From: Neomesorhizobium sp963726065
GTDB lineage: Bacteria; Pseudomonadota; Alphaproteobacteria; Rhizobiales; Rhizobiaceae
Length of the DNA: 64,000 bases
Direction: 5' to 3'
NCBI GenBank assembly: GCA_963726065.1
Contig: CAVSAU010000002.1
Coordinates: forward strand, 62,001 to 126,000
A program made the position numbers and the translations under genes. The notes under the pieces are model-generated. The model did not search any database, was not told where the DNA came from, and saw only the letters and a list, made by a program, of their open reading frames with translations. How positions within the stretch are numbered: position 1 is the stretch's first letter; the number at the start of each line of letters is the position of its first letter. Of this stretch, positions 1 through 8,343 are shown piece by piece.

Positions 1-169
1 GATGAAGCCGGGGACGAGCATGCCCCCGGCGAGATCCACTTTGTGTGACGCCGGACGGAAGGGCATCGACCGCTTCGACCGTGTCGCCGCGCACTGTCAG
101 CGCGGCATTCTGGCGCCACGCATTGCTGTCGAAGATACGTGCGCCGGTAAAGGCGATCGGGGCGCTCAT
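1..169 (-). CDS. nagA: N-acetylglucosamine-6-phosphate deacetylase, N-terminal part (frameshifted, runs off the window)
   Basis: Expected role: removes acetate from GlcNAc-6-P ahead of deamination. Only the N-terminus is present. The ATG at 169 overlaps the stop of the upstream SIS gene by 4 nt (ATGA). The start frame reads MSAPIAFTGARIFD and, after a one-base shift near 40-42, continues as VDLAGGMLVPGFI, the hallmark of the amidohydrolase N-terminal beta-sandwich/metal-site entry in NagA. Removing one A from an AAA run joins the two frames. Identification rests on this motif and on the neighbouring deaminase, kinase and murQ. The rest of the gene lies left of the window. Confidence 0.75.
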   Translation of the reverse strand, partial: MSAPIAFTGARIFDSNAWRQNAALTVRGDTVEAVDALPSGVTQSGSRRGHARPRLH

Positions 170-1191
170 CGGGTTTCGGTCACCTTCTTGAGGTTTCGCG
201 GTTCGTCGGGATTGAGGCCGCGATGGCGGGCGAAAGCCTCGACGAAAGCGTAGAACGAAACAACCAGCGCCAGCGGATCGGTGAGCGGATGGCCGGTGGC
301 GGAAAATGGCAGCCGCGTTGCATTCTTGGCAAGGTCGCTGGTCATGAACACGGTCGCATGCTTGGCGCCCAGCGCCTCGGCGGTCTCGGCCATGGAGGGT
401 TCGGAACGGTCGCGGGCGGCGAGCGCCAGCACGGGGAAGCCCGGCGTCACCAGCGCCCACGGGCCGTGCATGACTTCGGCGGCGCTGTAGGCTTCGGCGT
501 GCACGCCGCAGGTCTCCTTGAACTTCAGGGCGGCTTCATTGGCGATGGCGAAGGACGGGCCGCGACCGAGAATGAACAGCGAATTTCCGTCGTCGAGCGC
601 GCCGGCGAGCTGGCCCCAGTCGCAGGCGACCGCCCGGCTGAAATGTTTCGGCAGCTCGCCAAGTGCCGCAAGCAATGCGTCGTCTTCGGTGCAGTGCGCC
701 AGCAGCGCGAGACCGGCAACGGCCGAATTGACGAAGGTCTTGGTCGCGGCGACGCTTTTTTCCACGCCGGCGGCAATGTCGATCGCATGGTCCGACGCCC
801 GCGCCAATGGGGAATCCGCGGTGTTGGTCAGGGCGACGGTCAGGGCGCCGCCACGCTTCGCCTCCTCGGCCATGGCGACGATATCCGGGCTTTTGCCCGA
901 TTGCGAGATCGCCAGGCAGGCAGATCCCGCCAGTCGCAGCTTGGCCCCGTAGATGGAAGCGACCGAGGGCCCCACGGAAGCGACCGGGATGCCGGCGGTG
1001 AGTTCGACCGCGTATTTCATGAAGGAAGCGACGTGGTCGGAGGAGCCGCGCGCCACGGTGACCAGGAAGGCCGGATTGCGGGCGCGGATATCGCGCCCTG
1101 CCTCGGCTAGCGCCTTGCTGGAAACGTCGATTAGCCGCGCGGTCGCGTCCGGGATCTCCTTGATCTCTCGTATCATATGGGTTTCGGTCAC
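166..1191 (-). CDS. SIS-domain glucosamine-6-phosphate deaminase (NagB-II type)
   Basis: 341 aa protein of two SIS sugar-isomerase domains, without the glutaminase domain of GlmS. The first SIS domain (about residues 35-165) has ARGSSDH and ISQSGKSPD phosphosugar-binding loops. The second (about 195-335) has LGRGPSFAIANEAALKFKE followed by HAEAY and MHGP, which correspond to the GlmS isomerase active-site segments. Such proteins act as alternative glucosamine-6-P deaminases (family knowledge), giving fructose-6-P and ammonia. The start overlaps the GntR stop by ATGA and the stop overlaps nagA, so the operon is nagK-gntR-sis-nagA. AgaS-like specificity for galactosamine-6-P cannot be excluded. 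Confidence 0.85.
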   Translation of the reverse strand: MTETHMIREIKEIPDATARLIDVSSKALAEAGRDIRARNPAFLVTVARGSSDHVASFMKYAVELTAGIPVASVGPSVASIYGAKLRLAGSACLAISQSGKSPDIVAMAEEAKRGGALTVALTNTADSPLARASDHAIDIAAGVEKSVAATKTFVNSAVAGLALLAHCTEDDALLAALGELPKHFSRAVACDWGQLAGALDDGNSLFILGRGPSFAIANEAALKFKETCGVHAEAYSAAEVMHGPWALVTPGFPVLALAARDRSEPSMAETAEALGAKHATVFMTSDLAKNATRLPFSATGHPLTDPLALVVSFYAFVEAFARHRGLNPDEPRNLKKVTETR

Positions 1192-1973
1192 TGTCCGTCT
1201 CCAATCGCTTCGCTGCCGCTGAGCCTGAGTTCGGCGACAAAATCATAGGCGTCGCCCCGATAGATGGAGCGGGTGAATTCGATGACGCGGCCGGTGGCGA
1301 GGTAGGAAATGCGCTCGATGCGCAAGCTCGCCGAGCCGGCCGGGACGTCGAGAAGCCGTGCGTCGGCCTCGCCGAGATTGGCGGCCGAAATGCGCTGCAC
1401 CGCGCGCGACGGGCGGTTGCCGGTCTTTTCCAGCGCCATGTAGAGCGAGGTGGTGACAGCCTCGGGATCGGGCAGCACCGCGGTAGACAGCGACGCGCGC
1501 TCGATCGCCAGCGGCGTGTCGTCGGCGATGCGCAGGCGCGACACCCGCGCGACGAGTTCCTTGGCCGACAAGCCAAGCACCATCATCTCGTCCGGCGACG
1601 GCGGATAGACGCCGCGGTCGAGCCATTCCGACCGCACCGTCATGCCGCGCCGCGCCATGTCCTCGGTGAAGGAGGTGAGCCGCGACAGCGACTGCTCGAC
1701 GCGGTCCATGCGCGGGGCGACGAAGGTGCCGGAACCGTGGCGCTGGATCAGGACTCCGCCCTTTACCAGGTCCTGAACCGCCTTGCGCACGGTAACGCGC
1801 GAGATGTCGGCCTTGAGGGCGATGTCGCGCTCGGACGGCAGCGCATCGCCGGGACCGATGATGCCGCGCTGGACCGCATCCTCGATGGTCTTCTTCAGCC
1901 TGAGATAGAGCGGTGCGCCCTGCTGGCCGGTTTCCTTGACCGCCGTGAAAATCTGGTCCGCAAGGTCGGCCAT
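1188..1973 (-). CDS. GntR/HutC-family regulator of amino-sugar catabolism (NagR/NagQ-like)
   Basis: 261 aa. The N-terminal winged helix-turn-helix (about residues 20-85) contains LPSERDIA and SRVTVRKAVQDL, typical of GntR. The C-terminal half (about 95-255) is a UTRA ligand-binding domain, the class that senses phosphorylated amino sugars in NagR/DasR-type regulators. It lies between the kinase gene (3 nt gap) and the SIS deaminase (4 nt overlap). It probably controls both divergent arms through the two repeats at 2876-2894 and 3012-3030. The effector, GlcN-6-P or GlcNAc-6-P, is inferred from family and context. Confidence 0.85.
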   Translation of the reverse strand: MADLADQIFTAVKETGQQGAPLYLRLKKTIEDAVQRGIIGPGDALPSERDIALKADISRVTVRKAVQDLVKGGVLIQRHGSGTFVAPRMDRVEQSLSRLTSFTEDMARRGMTVRSEWLDRGVYPPSPDEMMVLGLSAKELVARVSRLRIADDTPLAIERASLSTAVLPDPEAVTTSLYMALEKTGNRPSRAVQRISAANLGEADARLLDVPAGSASLRIERISYLATGRVIEFTRSIYRGDAYDFVAELRLSGSEAIGDGQ

Positions 1974-1976
1974 CGG

Positions 1977-2852
1977 TCAGACATTCCCCTTGCCGCCGAA
2001 ATGCCGCGCCGCCATCGAGACCGCGCCGCCCAGTGCGTCGCCCTTCGGTGGCTTCAGAAGCGCGCGATATCGCGCCGAGAGCAGCGGCGCATAGAGCGGC
2101 GCCAGTCCGCCCAGCAGGCAAAGCGGATCGCTTTCGCGCAGGTCGAGAACCTTGAGCGCGGCTTCGACGTCGCTTACCGCCTTGTCGACGATCCATGCCG
2201 CGACGATGTCGCCCTTGGCGGCATGTTCGAATACTTTCGGTGCAAAGCCGCCGAAATCGCCAGGCTTGGCGTTGGTGGTAAACTCCACCACGGCTTCGGG
2301 ATTGTTGCGGAAGACCGCCATCATCTCGTTGGTCAGGGGCGAAGCTGGCCGGATACCGTCGTGGGCAAGCAGCGTCTGTTCCAGGAGGTCGCGGCCGACG
2401 CGCGCGCCGCTGCCCTGGTCGCCTACCTGGAAACCCCAGCCGCCGATGGGACGCGCCTTGCCGTTGTGGCGGGCCATGTAGGCAGTGCCGGTGCCGAGGA
2501 TGGCCATGGCGCCGTCGCCGGACCCGACAGCTCCTTCCAGCGCGATTTCTGCGTCGGTTTCGACGCGGCTGCCGGCGAAAGGCAGGATCGCCTCGAGCTG
2601 CTGCCGGTAGGTGCCGACATTGGCGCCGGCGAGACCGAGCACGGCGCCAGCCTGCGGGACGAGGTCGGGATCCCTGCCGGCGTCGATGAAGGCCAGCCGC
2701 GCGGCGTCGACGATGTTCGCCCGGGCGCCGGTAAGATCGGTGCGGATATTGGCGGCGCCGCTCTTGGCGCGGCCGATCACGGCGCCATCCGCCGTTGCCA
2801 GAGCGGCCCTGCAACTGGTGCCGCCGCCATCGATGCCGAGCACATATTCCAC
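1977..2852 (-). CDS. BadF/BadG/BcrA/BcrD-type N-acetylglucosamine kinase
   Basis: 291 aa from the GTG at 2852, preceded by an AGGAG ribosome-binding site; an upstream ATG at 2924 would add 24 atypical residues and swallow the operator. The protein opens with the ASKHA phosphate-1 loop GIDGGGTSCRAA and has a second nucleotide loop ILGTGTAYMAR, as in BadF-type GlcNAc kinases. It probably phosphorylates GlcNAc (or GlcN/anhydro sugars) after ABC import, feeding NagA and the SIS deaminase. It is the first gene of the leftward operon. Exact substrate is inferred from context. Confidence 0.8.
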   Translation of the reverse strand: MEYVLGIDGGGTSCRAALATADGAVIGRAKSGAANIRTDLTGARANIVDAARLAFIDAGRDPDLVPQAGAVLGLAGANVGTYRQQLEAILPFAGSRVETDAEIALEGAVGSGDGAMAILGTGTAYMARHNGKARPIGGWGFQVGDQGSGARVGRDLLEQTLLAHDGIRPASPLTNEMMAVFRNNPEAVVEFTTNAKPGDFGGFAPKVFEHAAKGDIVAAWIVDKAVSDVEAALKVLDLRESDPLCLLGGLAPLYAPLLSARYRALLKPPKGDALGGAVSMAARHFGGKGNV

Positions 2853-2875
2853 GGAAATCTCCTCTTGTTGGGAAT

Positions 2876-2894
2876 AATACCAATAAAATACCAA
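2876..2894 (-). promoter_or_regulatory. Predicted GntR (NagR-like) operator, left arm
   Basis: On the minus strand this reads TTGGTATTTTATTGGTATT, two direct TGGTATT units with an 11 bp period. It lies 24-42 nt upstream of the GTG start of the kinase operon. It matches the site at 3012-3030 at 17 of 19 positions, each read in the direction of its own operon. The repeat and spacing are directly visible; the assignment to the adjacent GntR protein is inference. Confidence 0.7.
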
Positions 2895-3011
2895 TAGCCA
2901 AGCGTTAATTTGCTGCCATAGCATTTTCAGGGGTTAAGCTATTGGAAAGTAGCGAATTTTTACAGTTTGAACGCCATGGCTTTCAAAAAATTCGTTAACG
3001 TTGCTAGACAA

Positions 3012-3030
3012 GTGGTATTTTTTTGGTATT
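3012..3030 (+). promoter_or_regulatory. Predicted GntR (NagR-like) operator, right arm
   Basis: Reads GTGGTATTTTTTTGGTATT on the plus strand, the second copy of the 11 bp-period direct repeat, ending 23 nt before the murQ ATG. The region 2895-3011 between the two operators holds no other feature I recognise apart from AT-rich promoter-like sequence. Confidence 0.7.
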
Positions 3031-3053
3031 GTCCATTCGACGGGAGGAATGGA

Positions 3054-3974
3054 ATGGCCGTAAAGCGGACAGAACAACAGCACCCAATGGCTGGCGGGCT
3101 GGATTTGCAGCCGCCCGAAGCCGTGCTCCGCTTCCTCGCCGAAGCCCAGATAGAAGCCGCAGGCGCGGTGCTCGGCGCCATCGATTCGATCGCGCAGGCA
3201 GCTGCGATCGCCGCTGAAGCGCTGCGTGGTGGCGGCAGGCTGGCCTATGCCGCAGCCGGAAGTTCCGGCCTGATGGCGCTCGCCGACGCGCTGGAACTGC
3301 CGGGCACCTTCGGCATCCGCCGCGATCGCATCGTCGTGATGCTGGCCGGTGGCCTCGAGGCGCTGAGTAATCTTGCCGGCGCGCCGGAAGACGATGCCGA
3401 ACAGGCTGCGCTGGATGTGGCCGATGCCGGCCTTTCCGAAGGCGATTGCCTGATCGTGCTGTCGGCCAGCGGCTCTACGCCCTACGCCGTCGCAGCGCTG
3501 GAGCAGGCGCGCCGGCGCAAGCTGAAAACCATTGCCATTGCCAACAATCCGGACACCCCGATCGTCAAACTTGCCGACGCAGGCATCGTGCTGGCGACGC
3601 CGCCGGAACTGATCGCCGGTTCGACCCGCATGGGCGCCGGCACATCGCAGAAGATAGCGCTCAACATGCTGTCGACGCTGATGGCGATAAAGCTCGGTCA
3701 TGTGCATGACGGCTACATGGTCAACCTGCACGCCGACAATCTAAAGCTCAGGGAGCGCGCTGCCCGCATCGTCGCGGCGATCAGCAGTTGCGATCAGGAG
3801 ACCGCCGCCGACTGGCTCGAAAAGGCCGGCGGCTCGGTGAAGACAGCCGTGCTTCTAGCCGCCGGAGCCGGCGACCGGAATACGGCAAATGGGCTGCTCG
3901 AACGTACCGGCCAAAAACTCAGGCCGGCGCTTTCCGAGCTGGAGGGGAGCTCGCGCTCTCAACATGGAACCTGA
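3054..3974 (+). CDS. murQ: N-acetylmuramic acid 6-phosphate etherase (MurQ-like SIS protein)
   Basis: 306 aa. The ATG at 3054 follows GGGAGGAATGG; an upstream in-frame ATG at 2967 is unlikely because the operator would fall inside the gene. The SIS core has AAAGSSGLMALADALELPGTFG-type loops (the Glu in the ELPGTFG segment matches the MurQ catalytic Glu region), LSASGSTPYA, and GSTRMGAGTSQK, the GCKR/MurQ family signature. MurQ cleaves the lactyl ether of MurNAc-6-P to GlcNAc-6-P and D-lactate. It heads the rightward operon, and its product would feed NagA. A related glucokinase-regulator-like function is possible but less likely. Confidence 0.85.
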   Translation: MAVKRTEQQHPMAGGLDLQPPEAVLRFLAEAQIEAAGAVLGAIDSIAQAAAIAAEALRGGGRLAYAAAGSSGLMALADALELPGTFGIRRDRIVVMLAGGLEALSNLAGAPEDDAEQAALDVADAGLSEGDCLIVLSASGSTPYAVAALEQARRRKLKTIAIANNPDTPIVKLADAGIVLATPPELIAGSTRMGAGTSQKIALNMLSTLMAIKLGHVHDGYMVNLHADNLKLRERAARIVAAISSCDQETAADWLEKAGGSVKTAVLLAAGAGDRNTANGLLERTGQKLRPALSELEGSSRSQHGT

Positions 3975-3998
3975 ACAAGGTCAACAGGGAGAACGGAA

Positions 3999-5258
3999 AT
4001 GACAAGAAAGACTTTGACGGCACTTCTTCTGGGGTCGAGCATTCTCGGCTCCGCGGGAACCGCCTTTGCGCAGGACGTGACACTCAACATCGAAAGCTGG
4101 CGCAATGACGACCTCACCATCTGGCAGGAAAAGCTGATCCCGGCCTTCGAGGCCGCCAATCCCGGCATCAAGGTGGTGTTCGCCCCGTCGGCGCCGACAG
4201 AATACAACGCCGCGCTGAACGCCAAGCTCGACGCTGGCTCGGCCGGCGACCTGATTACCTGCCGCCCGTTCGACGCCTCGCTCGAACTCTACAACAAGGG
4301 CCATCTCGCCGACCTGACCAGCCTGCCCGGCATGGAGAACTTCTCCGACGTAGCGAAATCCGCCTGGCAGACCGACGATGGCAAGGCGAGCTTCTGCGTA
4401 CCGATGGCTTCGGTGATCCACGGCTTCATCTACAACAAGGAAGCTTTCGAGAAGCTCGGCATCACGCCGCCGGCGACCGAAGCGGAGTTCTTCGCAGCCC
4501 TCGACAAGATCAAGGCCGACGGCACCTATATCCCGATGGCGATGGGCACCAAGGATCTCTGGGAAGCCGCGACCATGGGCTACCAGAACATCGGCCCGAA
4601 CTACTGGAAGGGCGAGGAAGGCCGCCTGGCGCTGATCAAGGGCGAGCAGAAGCTGACCGACAAGGAGTGGGTCGAGCCTTATGCGACGCTGGCCAAGTGG
4701 AAGGATTACCTGGGCGACGGTTTCGAGGCCCAGAGCTACCCGGACAGCCAGAACCTGTTCACGCTCGGCCGTGCCGCTATCTACCCGGCGGGCTCGTGGG
4801 AAATCTCGGGCTTCAACACGCAGGCGCAGTTCAAGATGGGCGCCTTCCCGCCGCCGGTGCGCAATGCCGGCGACACCTGCTACATCTCCGACCACAACGA
4901 CATCGGCGTCGGCCTGAACGCCAAGAGCAAGAACCCGGAAGCCGCCAAGAAGCTGCTCTCCTGGATCGCCTCGCCGGAATTCGCCACCATCTATGCCAAC
5001 GCGCTGCCGGGCTTCTTCAGCCTGTCGTCGACGGCGGTGAAGATGGATGACCCGCTGGCGCAGGAATTCGTCTCCTGGCGCGAAAAGTGCAAGCCGACGA
5101 TCCGCTCGACCTACCAGATCCTGTCGCGCGGCACGCCGAACCTCGAGAACGAGACCTGGGTGGAATCGGCCAACGTGATCAATGGCACCGATACGCCGGA
5201 CGTTGCGGCCAAGAAGCTGCAGGACGGTCTCGACAGCTGGTACAAGCCGGCGAAGTAA
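3999..5258 (+). CDS. Sugar ABC transporter substrate-binding protein (amino-sugar type)
   Basis: 419 aa, family-1 extracellular solute-binding protein. A Sec signal peptide of about 25 residues ends at AFA|Q. The mature protein starts VTLNIESWRNDDL and has the usual two-lobe pattern (YNKEAFEKLGI, GSWEISGFN). It lies 24 nt after murQ, with a GGGAG ribosome-binding site, and is the first gene of a binding protein-permease-permease-oxidoreductase-ATPase set. Linked nag/mur genes make GlcNAc, chito-oligosaccharides or MurNAc-containing fragments the likely ligands; the sequence alone does not say which. Confidence 0.85.
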   Translation: MTRKTLTALLLGSSILGSAGTAFAQDVTLNIESWRNDDLTIWQEKLIPAFEAANPGIKVVFAPSAPTEYNAALNAKLDAGSAGDLITCRPFDASLELYNKGHLADLTSLPGMENFSDVAKSAWQTDDGKASFCVPMASVIHGFIYNKEAFEKLGITPPATEAEFFAALDKIKADGTYIPMAMGTKDLWEAATMGYQNIGPNYWKGEEGRLALIKGEQKLTDKEWVEPYATLAKWKDYLGDGFEAQSYPDSQNLFTLGRAAIYPAGSWEISGFNTQAQFKMGAFPPPVRNAGDTCYISDHNDIGVGLNAKSKNPEAAKKLLSWIASPEFATIYANALPGFFSLSSTAVKMDDPLAQEFVSWREKCKPTIRSTYQILSRGTPNLENETWVESANVINGTDTPDVAAKKLQDGLDSWYKPAK

Positions 5259-5324
5259 GCTTACGGCGGGCGGCAGCGCCGCCCGCCTCAAGATTTCGAT
5301 TGTTGATGTCGCTTCTCACGCTTA

Positions 5325-5352
5325 CCCTCTCCCTGCAGCGGCGGGGAGAGGG
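5325..5352. repeat. Palindromic intergenic repeat in the sugar ABC operon
   Basis: CCCTCTCCC ... GGGGAGAGGG forms a strong hairpin in the 214 bp gap (5259-5472) between the binding-protein gene and the first permease gene. A related element lies at 43991-44017. The rest of the gap, including a second C-rich/G-rich stretch at about 5373-5395, has no recognisable gene. The position after the binding-protein gene suggests an mRNA-stabilising or partial-termination role. Confidence 0.6.
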
Positions 5353-5472
5353 GATCGCCGGCGTTGCAGCTGATCTCCCTCCCCCGCATGTGCGGGACGG
5401 TGCCGGCGAGGCCGTGAAAAGCATCTTCTCCGAAAATGTGTCTGATCCCCAAGGACGGCAGGACCCGAAGCC

Positions 5473-6404
5473 ATGGCCGAAACCACAGCCCAGAGAAGAC
5501 CCGTGCGGCTGGCACATCGCCGTGTTTCTTGCGCCGGCGGTGCTCGTCTACACCGCTGTGATGATCCTGCCGCTTTTCGGCACCTTGCAGCTGTCCTTGT
5601 TCCGCACCATCGACAACGTCCCGGTCTTCGCCGGTCTTGACAATTTCCGCATGCTGTTCGGCGACCCGCGCTGGTCGGCCAATTTCTGGAACGCGCTCGG
5701 CAACAACGCCTGGTTCTTCATCATCCATATGCTGGTGCAGAACCCCATCGGCGTGCGTTCTGGCGGCACTGCTGTCCAGCCCGAAGCTGCGGTTTTCCGC
5801 CTTCTACCGGACGGCGATCTTCATCCCGACCATCCTGTCCTTCGTTATCGTCGGTTTCGCCTGGAAGCTGATCCTGTCGCCGCTATGGGGCGTGGCTCCC
5901 AACCTGCTCGACCTTGTCGGGCTGAAAAGCCTGTTCGCGCCCTGGCTCGGCAAGGAAGAATACGCGCTGACGACACTCGGGCTGATCTCGGTCTGGCAGT
6001 TCGTCGGCATCCCGATGATGCTGATCTATGCAGCGCTGCTGTCGATTCCCGATGAGGTGATCGAGGCGGCCGAATGCGACGGCATCACCGGCATGGCGCA
6101 GTTCTGGAAGATCAAGCTGCCGCTGATCCTGCCGTCGATCGGCATCATCTCGATCCTCACCTTCGTCGGCAATTTCAACGCCTTCGACCTGATCTATTCG
6201 GCGCAAGGGGCGTTGGCCGGGCCGAATTACTCGACCGATATTCTCGGCACATTCCTCTACCGCACCTTCTTCGGCTTCCAGCTGCAGGTCGGCGACCGCA
6301 ACATGGGCGCGACCATCGCCTCGATGATGTTCTTCATCATCCTGGCCGGTGTCTGCGTCTACCTGTTCACTATCCAGACGCGGCTGCGCCGCTACCAGTA
6401 TTGA
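5473..6404 (+). CDS. Sugar ABC transporter permease, MalF type (two frameshifts)
   Basis: 932 nt; removing two bases gives 309 aa. The ATG at 5473 starts MAETTAQRRPVR. The frame then moves by one base near 5505-5512 to enter WHIAVFLAPAVLVYTAVM, and by another near 5756 to enter LLAALLSSPKLRFSAFYRT. About six membrane segments and the EAA loop EAAECDGITGMAQFWKIKLP are intact after correction. It forms the membrane channel with the next permease. Both shifts look like one-base insertions, so I annotate one gene rather than two fragments. Confidence 0.8.
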
Positions 6405-6414
6405 GGAGCACGTC

Positions 6415-7254
6415 ATGAGCAAGGCGACCTCCTCTCCCGTCCGCACGATCGCCGCCCACGCGGTGCTGCTTGCCTACACGGTGATTGCGCTGTTCCCCGT
6501 GCTGGTCATCGTCATCAACGCGTTCAAGTCGCGCAATGCGATCTTCCGCACGCCGCTGATGCCGCCGACGCCGGAGACGTTCGATCTGGTCGGCTTCCGC
6601 ACCGTTCTGGCCCAGGGGGATTTCTTCCTCTACTTCCAGAACAGCCTGATCGTGACGGTGGTTTCGCTGTTCCTGGTGTTGCTGTTCGGCGCGATGGCGG
6701 CTTTCGCGCTGTCGGAATACCGCTTCAAGGGCAACACGCTGATGGGCCTCTATCTCGCCCTCGGCATCATGATCCCGATCCGCCTTGGCACCGTCGCCAT
6801 CCTACAATTGATGGTGGCGAGCGGCCTGGTCAACACGCTGACGGCGCTGATCCTCGTCTACACAGCGCAGGGCCTGCCGCTGGCGGTGTTCATCCTGTCG
6901 GAGTTCATGAAGCAGGTTTCCGACGACCTGAAGAACGCCGGCCGCATCGACGGGCTGTCCGAATACACGATCTTCTTCCGGCTGGTGCTGCCGCTGGTGC
7001 GCCCGGCCATGGCGACGGTCGCCGTGTTCACCATGATTCCGATCTGGAACGATTTGTGGTTCCCGCTGATCCTGGCGCCTTCCGAGGAAACCAAGACGGT
7101 GACGCTCGGCGCGCAGATCTTCATCGGCCAGTACGTCACCAACTGGAACGCCGTGCTGGCGGCGCTGTCGCTGGCGATCGTGCCGGTGCTGGTGCTCTAT
7201 CTCATCTTCTCGCGGCAGCTGATCCGCGGCATCACGGCGGGAGCAGTCAAGTGA
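6415..7254 (+). CDS. Sugar ABC transporter permease, MalG type
   Basis: 279 aa, six predicted membrane segments starting with AVLLAYTVIALFPVLVIVI. The EAA-type cytoplasmic loop NAGRIDGLSEYTIFFRLVLP contacts the ATPase. The ATG at 6415 follows a GAGGAG site just after the MalF-type stop. The stop overlaps the GTG of the oxidoreductase (GTGA), showing translational coupling. It is the second channel subunit of the amino-sugar importer. Confidence 0.9.
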   Translation: MSKATSSPVRTIAAHAVLLAYTVIALFPVLVIVINAFKSRNAIFRTPLMPPTPETFDLVGFRTVLAQGDFFLYFQNSLIVTVVSLFLVLLFGAMAAFALSEYRFKGNTLMGLYLALGIMIPIRLGTVAILQLMVASGLVNTLTALILVYTAQGLPLAVFILSEFMKQVSDDLKNAGRIDGLSEYTIFFRLVLPLVRPAMATVAVFTMIPIWNDLWFPLILAPSEETKTVTLGAQIFIGQYVTNWNAVLAALSLAIVPVLVLYLIFSRQLIRGITAGAVK

Positions 7255-8318
7255 GTTCGACCATGGAAAAGCCGCTGCGCGTGCTGGTGGCGGGGCTCGG
7301 CAACATGGGCAGGAGCCATGCGCTCGCCTACCACAACAATCCGGGCTTCCAGATCGCAGCACTTGTCAACCGGTCGGGTACTGCAGCTGCCGGTGAACTG
7401 TCGGGTTATCCGATGCGCCGCTCCTTCGAGGAGGCGTTGCGCGAATTGCAGCCGGACGTCGCCTCGATCAACACCTATTCCGACAGCCATGCCCACTATG
7501 CGGTGAAGGCGCTGGAAGAAGGCGCGCATGTGTTTGTGGAAAAGCCGCTGGCGACCACGGTGGCTGATGCCGAGCGGGTCGTCGCGGCGGCGCGCGCCAG
7601 TGGCAGGAAGCTGGTGGTCGGCTACATCCTGCGCCACCATCCTTCCTGGATGCGGCTGATCGCCGAGGCGAGGGCGTTGGGCGGACCCTTCGTTTTCCGC
7701 ATGAACCTGAACCAGCAATCCTCCGGTCATACCTGGGACACGCACAAGCAGCTGATGCAGACGACATCGCCGATCGTTGATTGCGGCGTGCACTATCTCG
7801 ACGTGATGTGCCAGATCACCGACGCCAAACCGGTCGAGGTGCGTGGCATGGGGCTGCGGCTCACCGAAGAAGTCGACCCGAGAATGTACAACTACGGCCA
7901 CCTGCAGGTGCTGTTCGACGATGGTTCGGTCGGCTGGTACGAGGCCGGCTGGGGGCCAATGATTTCGGAAACCGCATTCTTCGTGAAAGATGTGATCTCG
8001 CCGAAAGGTTCGGTTTCGATCGTGATGAGCGACAGCGCCAAGTCGGACGACATCGACACCCACACCAAGACCTCGGTGATCCGGGTGCATCGGGCCGAGA
8101 CTGGGACGAACGGAAAATTCGTGCATGCCGACGATCACCTGTCGATGAAGGACGAACCCGACCATCAGGGCCTTTGCGACCGCGAACAGGCTTTCATGCT
8201 TAAGGCGATCCGCGAGGACCTCGACCTTGGCCGTCACATGGACGATGCGGTGAAATCACTCGCCGTCTGCCTTGCCGCCGACGAAAGCGTGCGCTCCGGC
8301 CGCGCCGTCCGTCTCTAG
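7251..8318 (+). CDS. Gfo/Idh/MocA-family oxidoreductase
   Basis: 355 aa from the GTG at 7251, which overlaps the preceding stop and has GGGAG upstream; an ATG at 7263 is a close alternative. The N-terminal Rossmann fold carries VLVAGLGNMGRSHALAY. The VEKPLA motif at about residue 95 holds the catalytic Lys of this family. The C-terminal domain (from about residue 125) is the Gfo/Idh alpha/beta fold. These enzymes oxidise or reduce sugars and inositols with NAD(P). In this operon it may convert an imported amino sugar or sugar acid derivative; the substrate cannot be read from sequence. Confidence 0.8.
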   Translation: MSSTMEKPLRVLVAGLGNMGRSHALAYHNNPGFQIAALVNRSGTAAAGELSGYPMRRSFEEALRELQPDVASINTYSDSHAHYAVKALEEGAHVFVEKPLATTVADAERVVAAARASGRKLVVGYILRHHPSWMRLIAEARALGGPFVFRMNLNQQSSGHTWDTHKQLMQTTSPIVDCGVHYLDVMCQITDAKPVEVRGMGLRLTEEVDPRMYNYGHLQVLFDDGSVGWYEAGWGPMISETAFFVKDVISPKGSVSIVMSDSAKSDDIDTHTKTSVIRVHRAETGTNGKFVHADDHLSMKDEPDHQGLCDREQAFMLKAIREDLDLGRHMDDAVKSLAVCLAADESVRSGRAVRL

Positions 8319-8343
8319 AAAACTCCGGAACGGGAACGAAGCC

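Noticed and set aside
1243..2901. A 552-codon minus-strand open frame across the GntR and kinase genes
   Set aside because: It is Arg/Gly-rich with no family motif and shadows two genes with clear motifs; high GC makes such long antisense or out-of-frame ORFs common.
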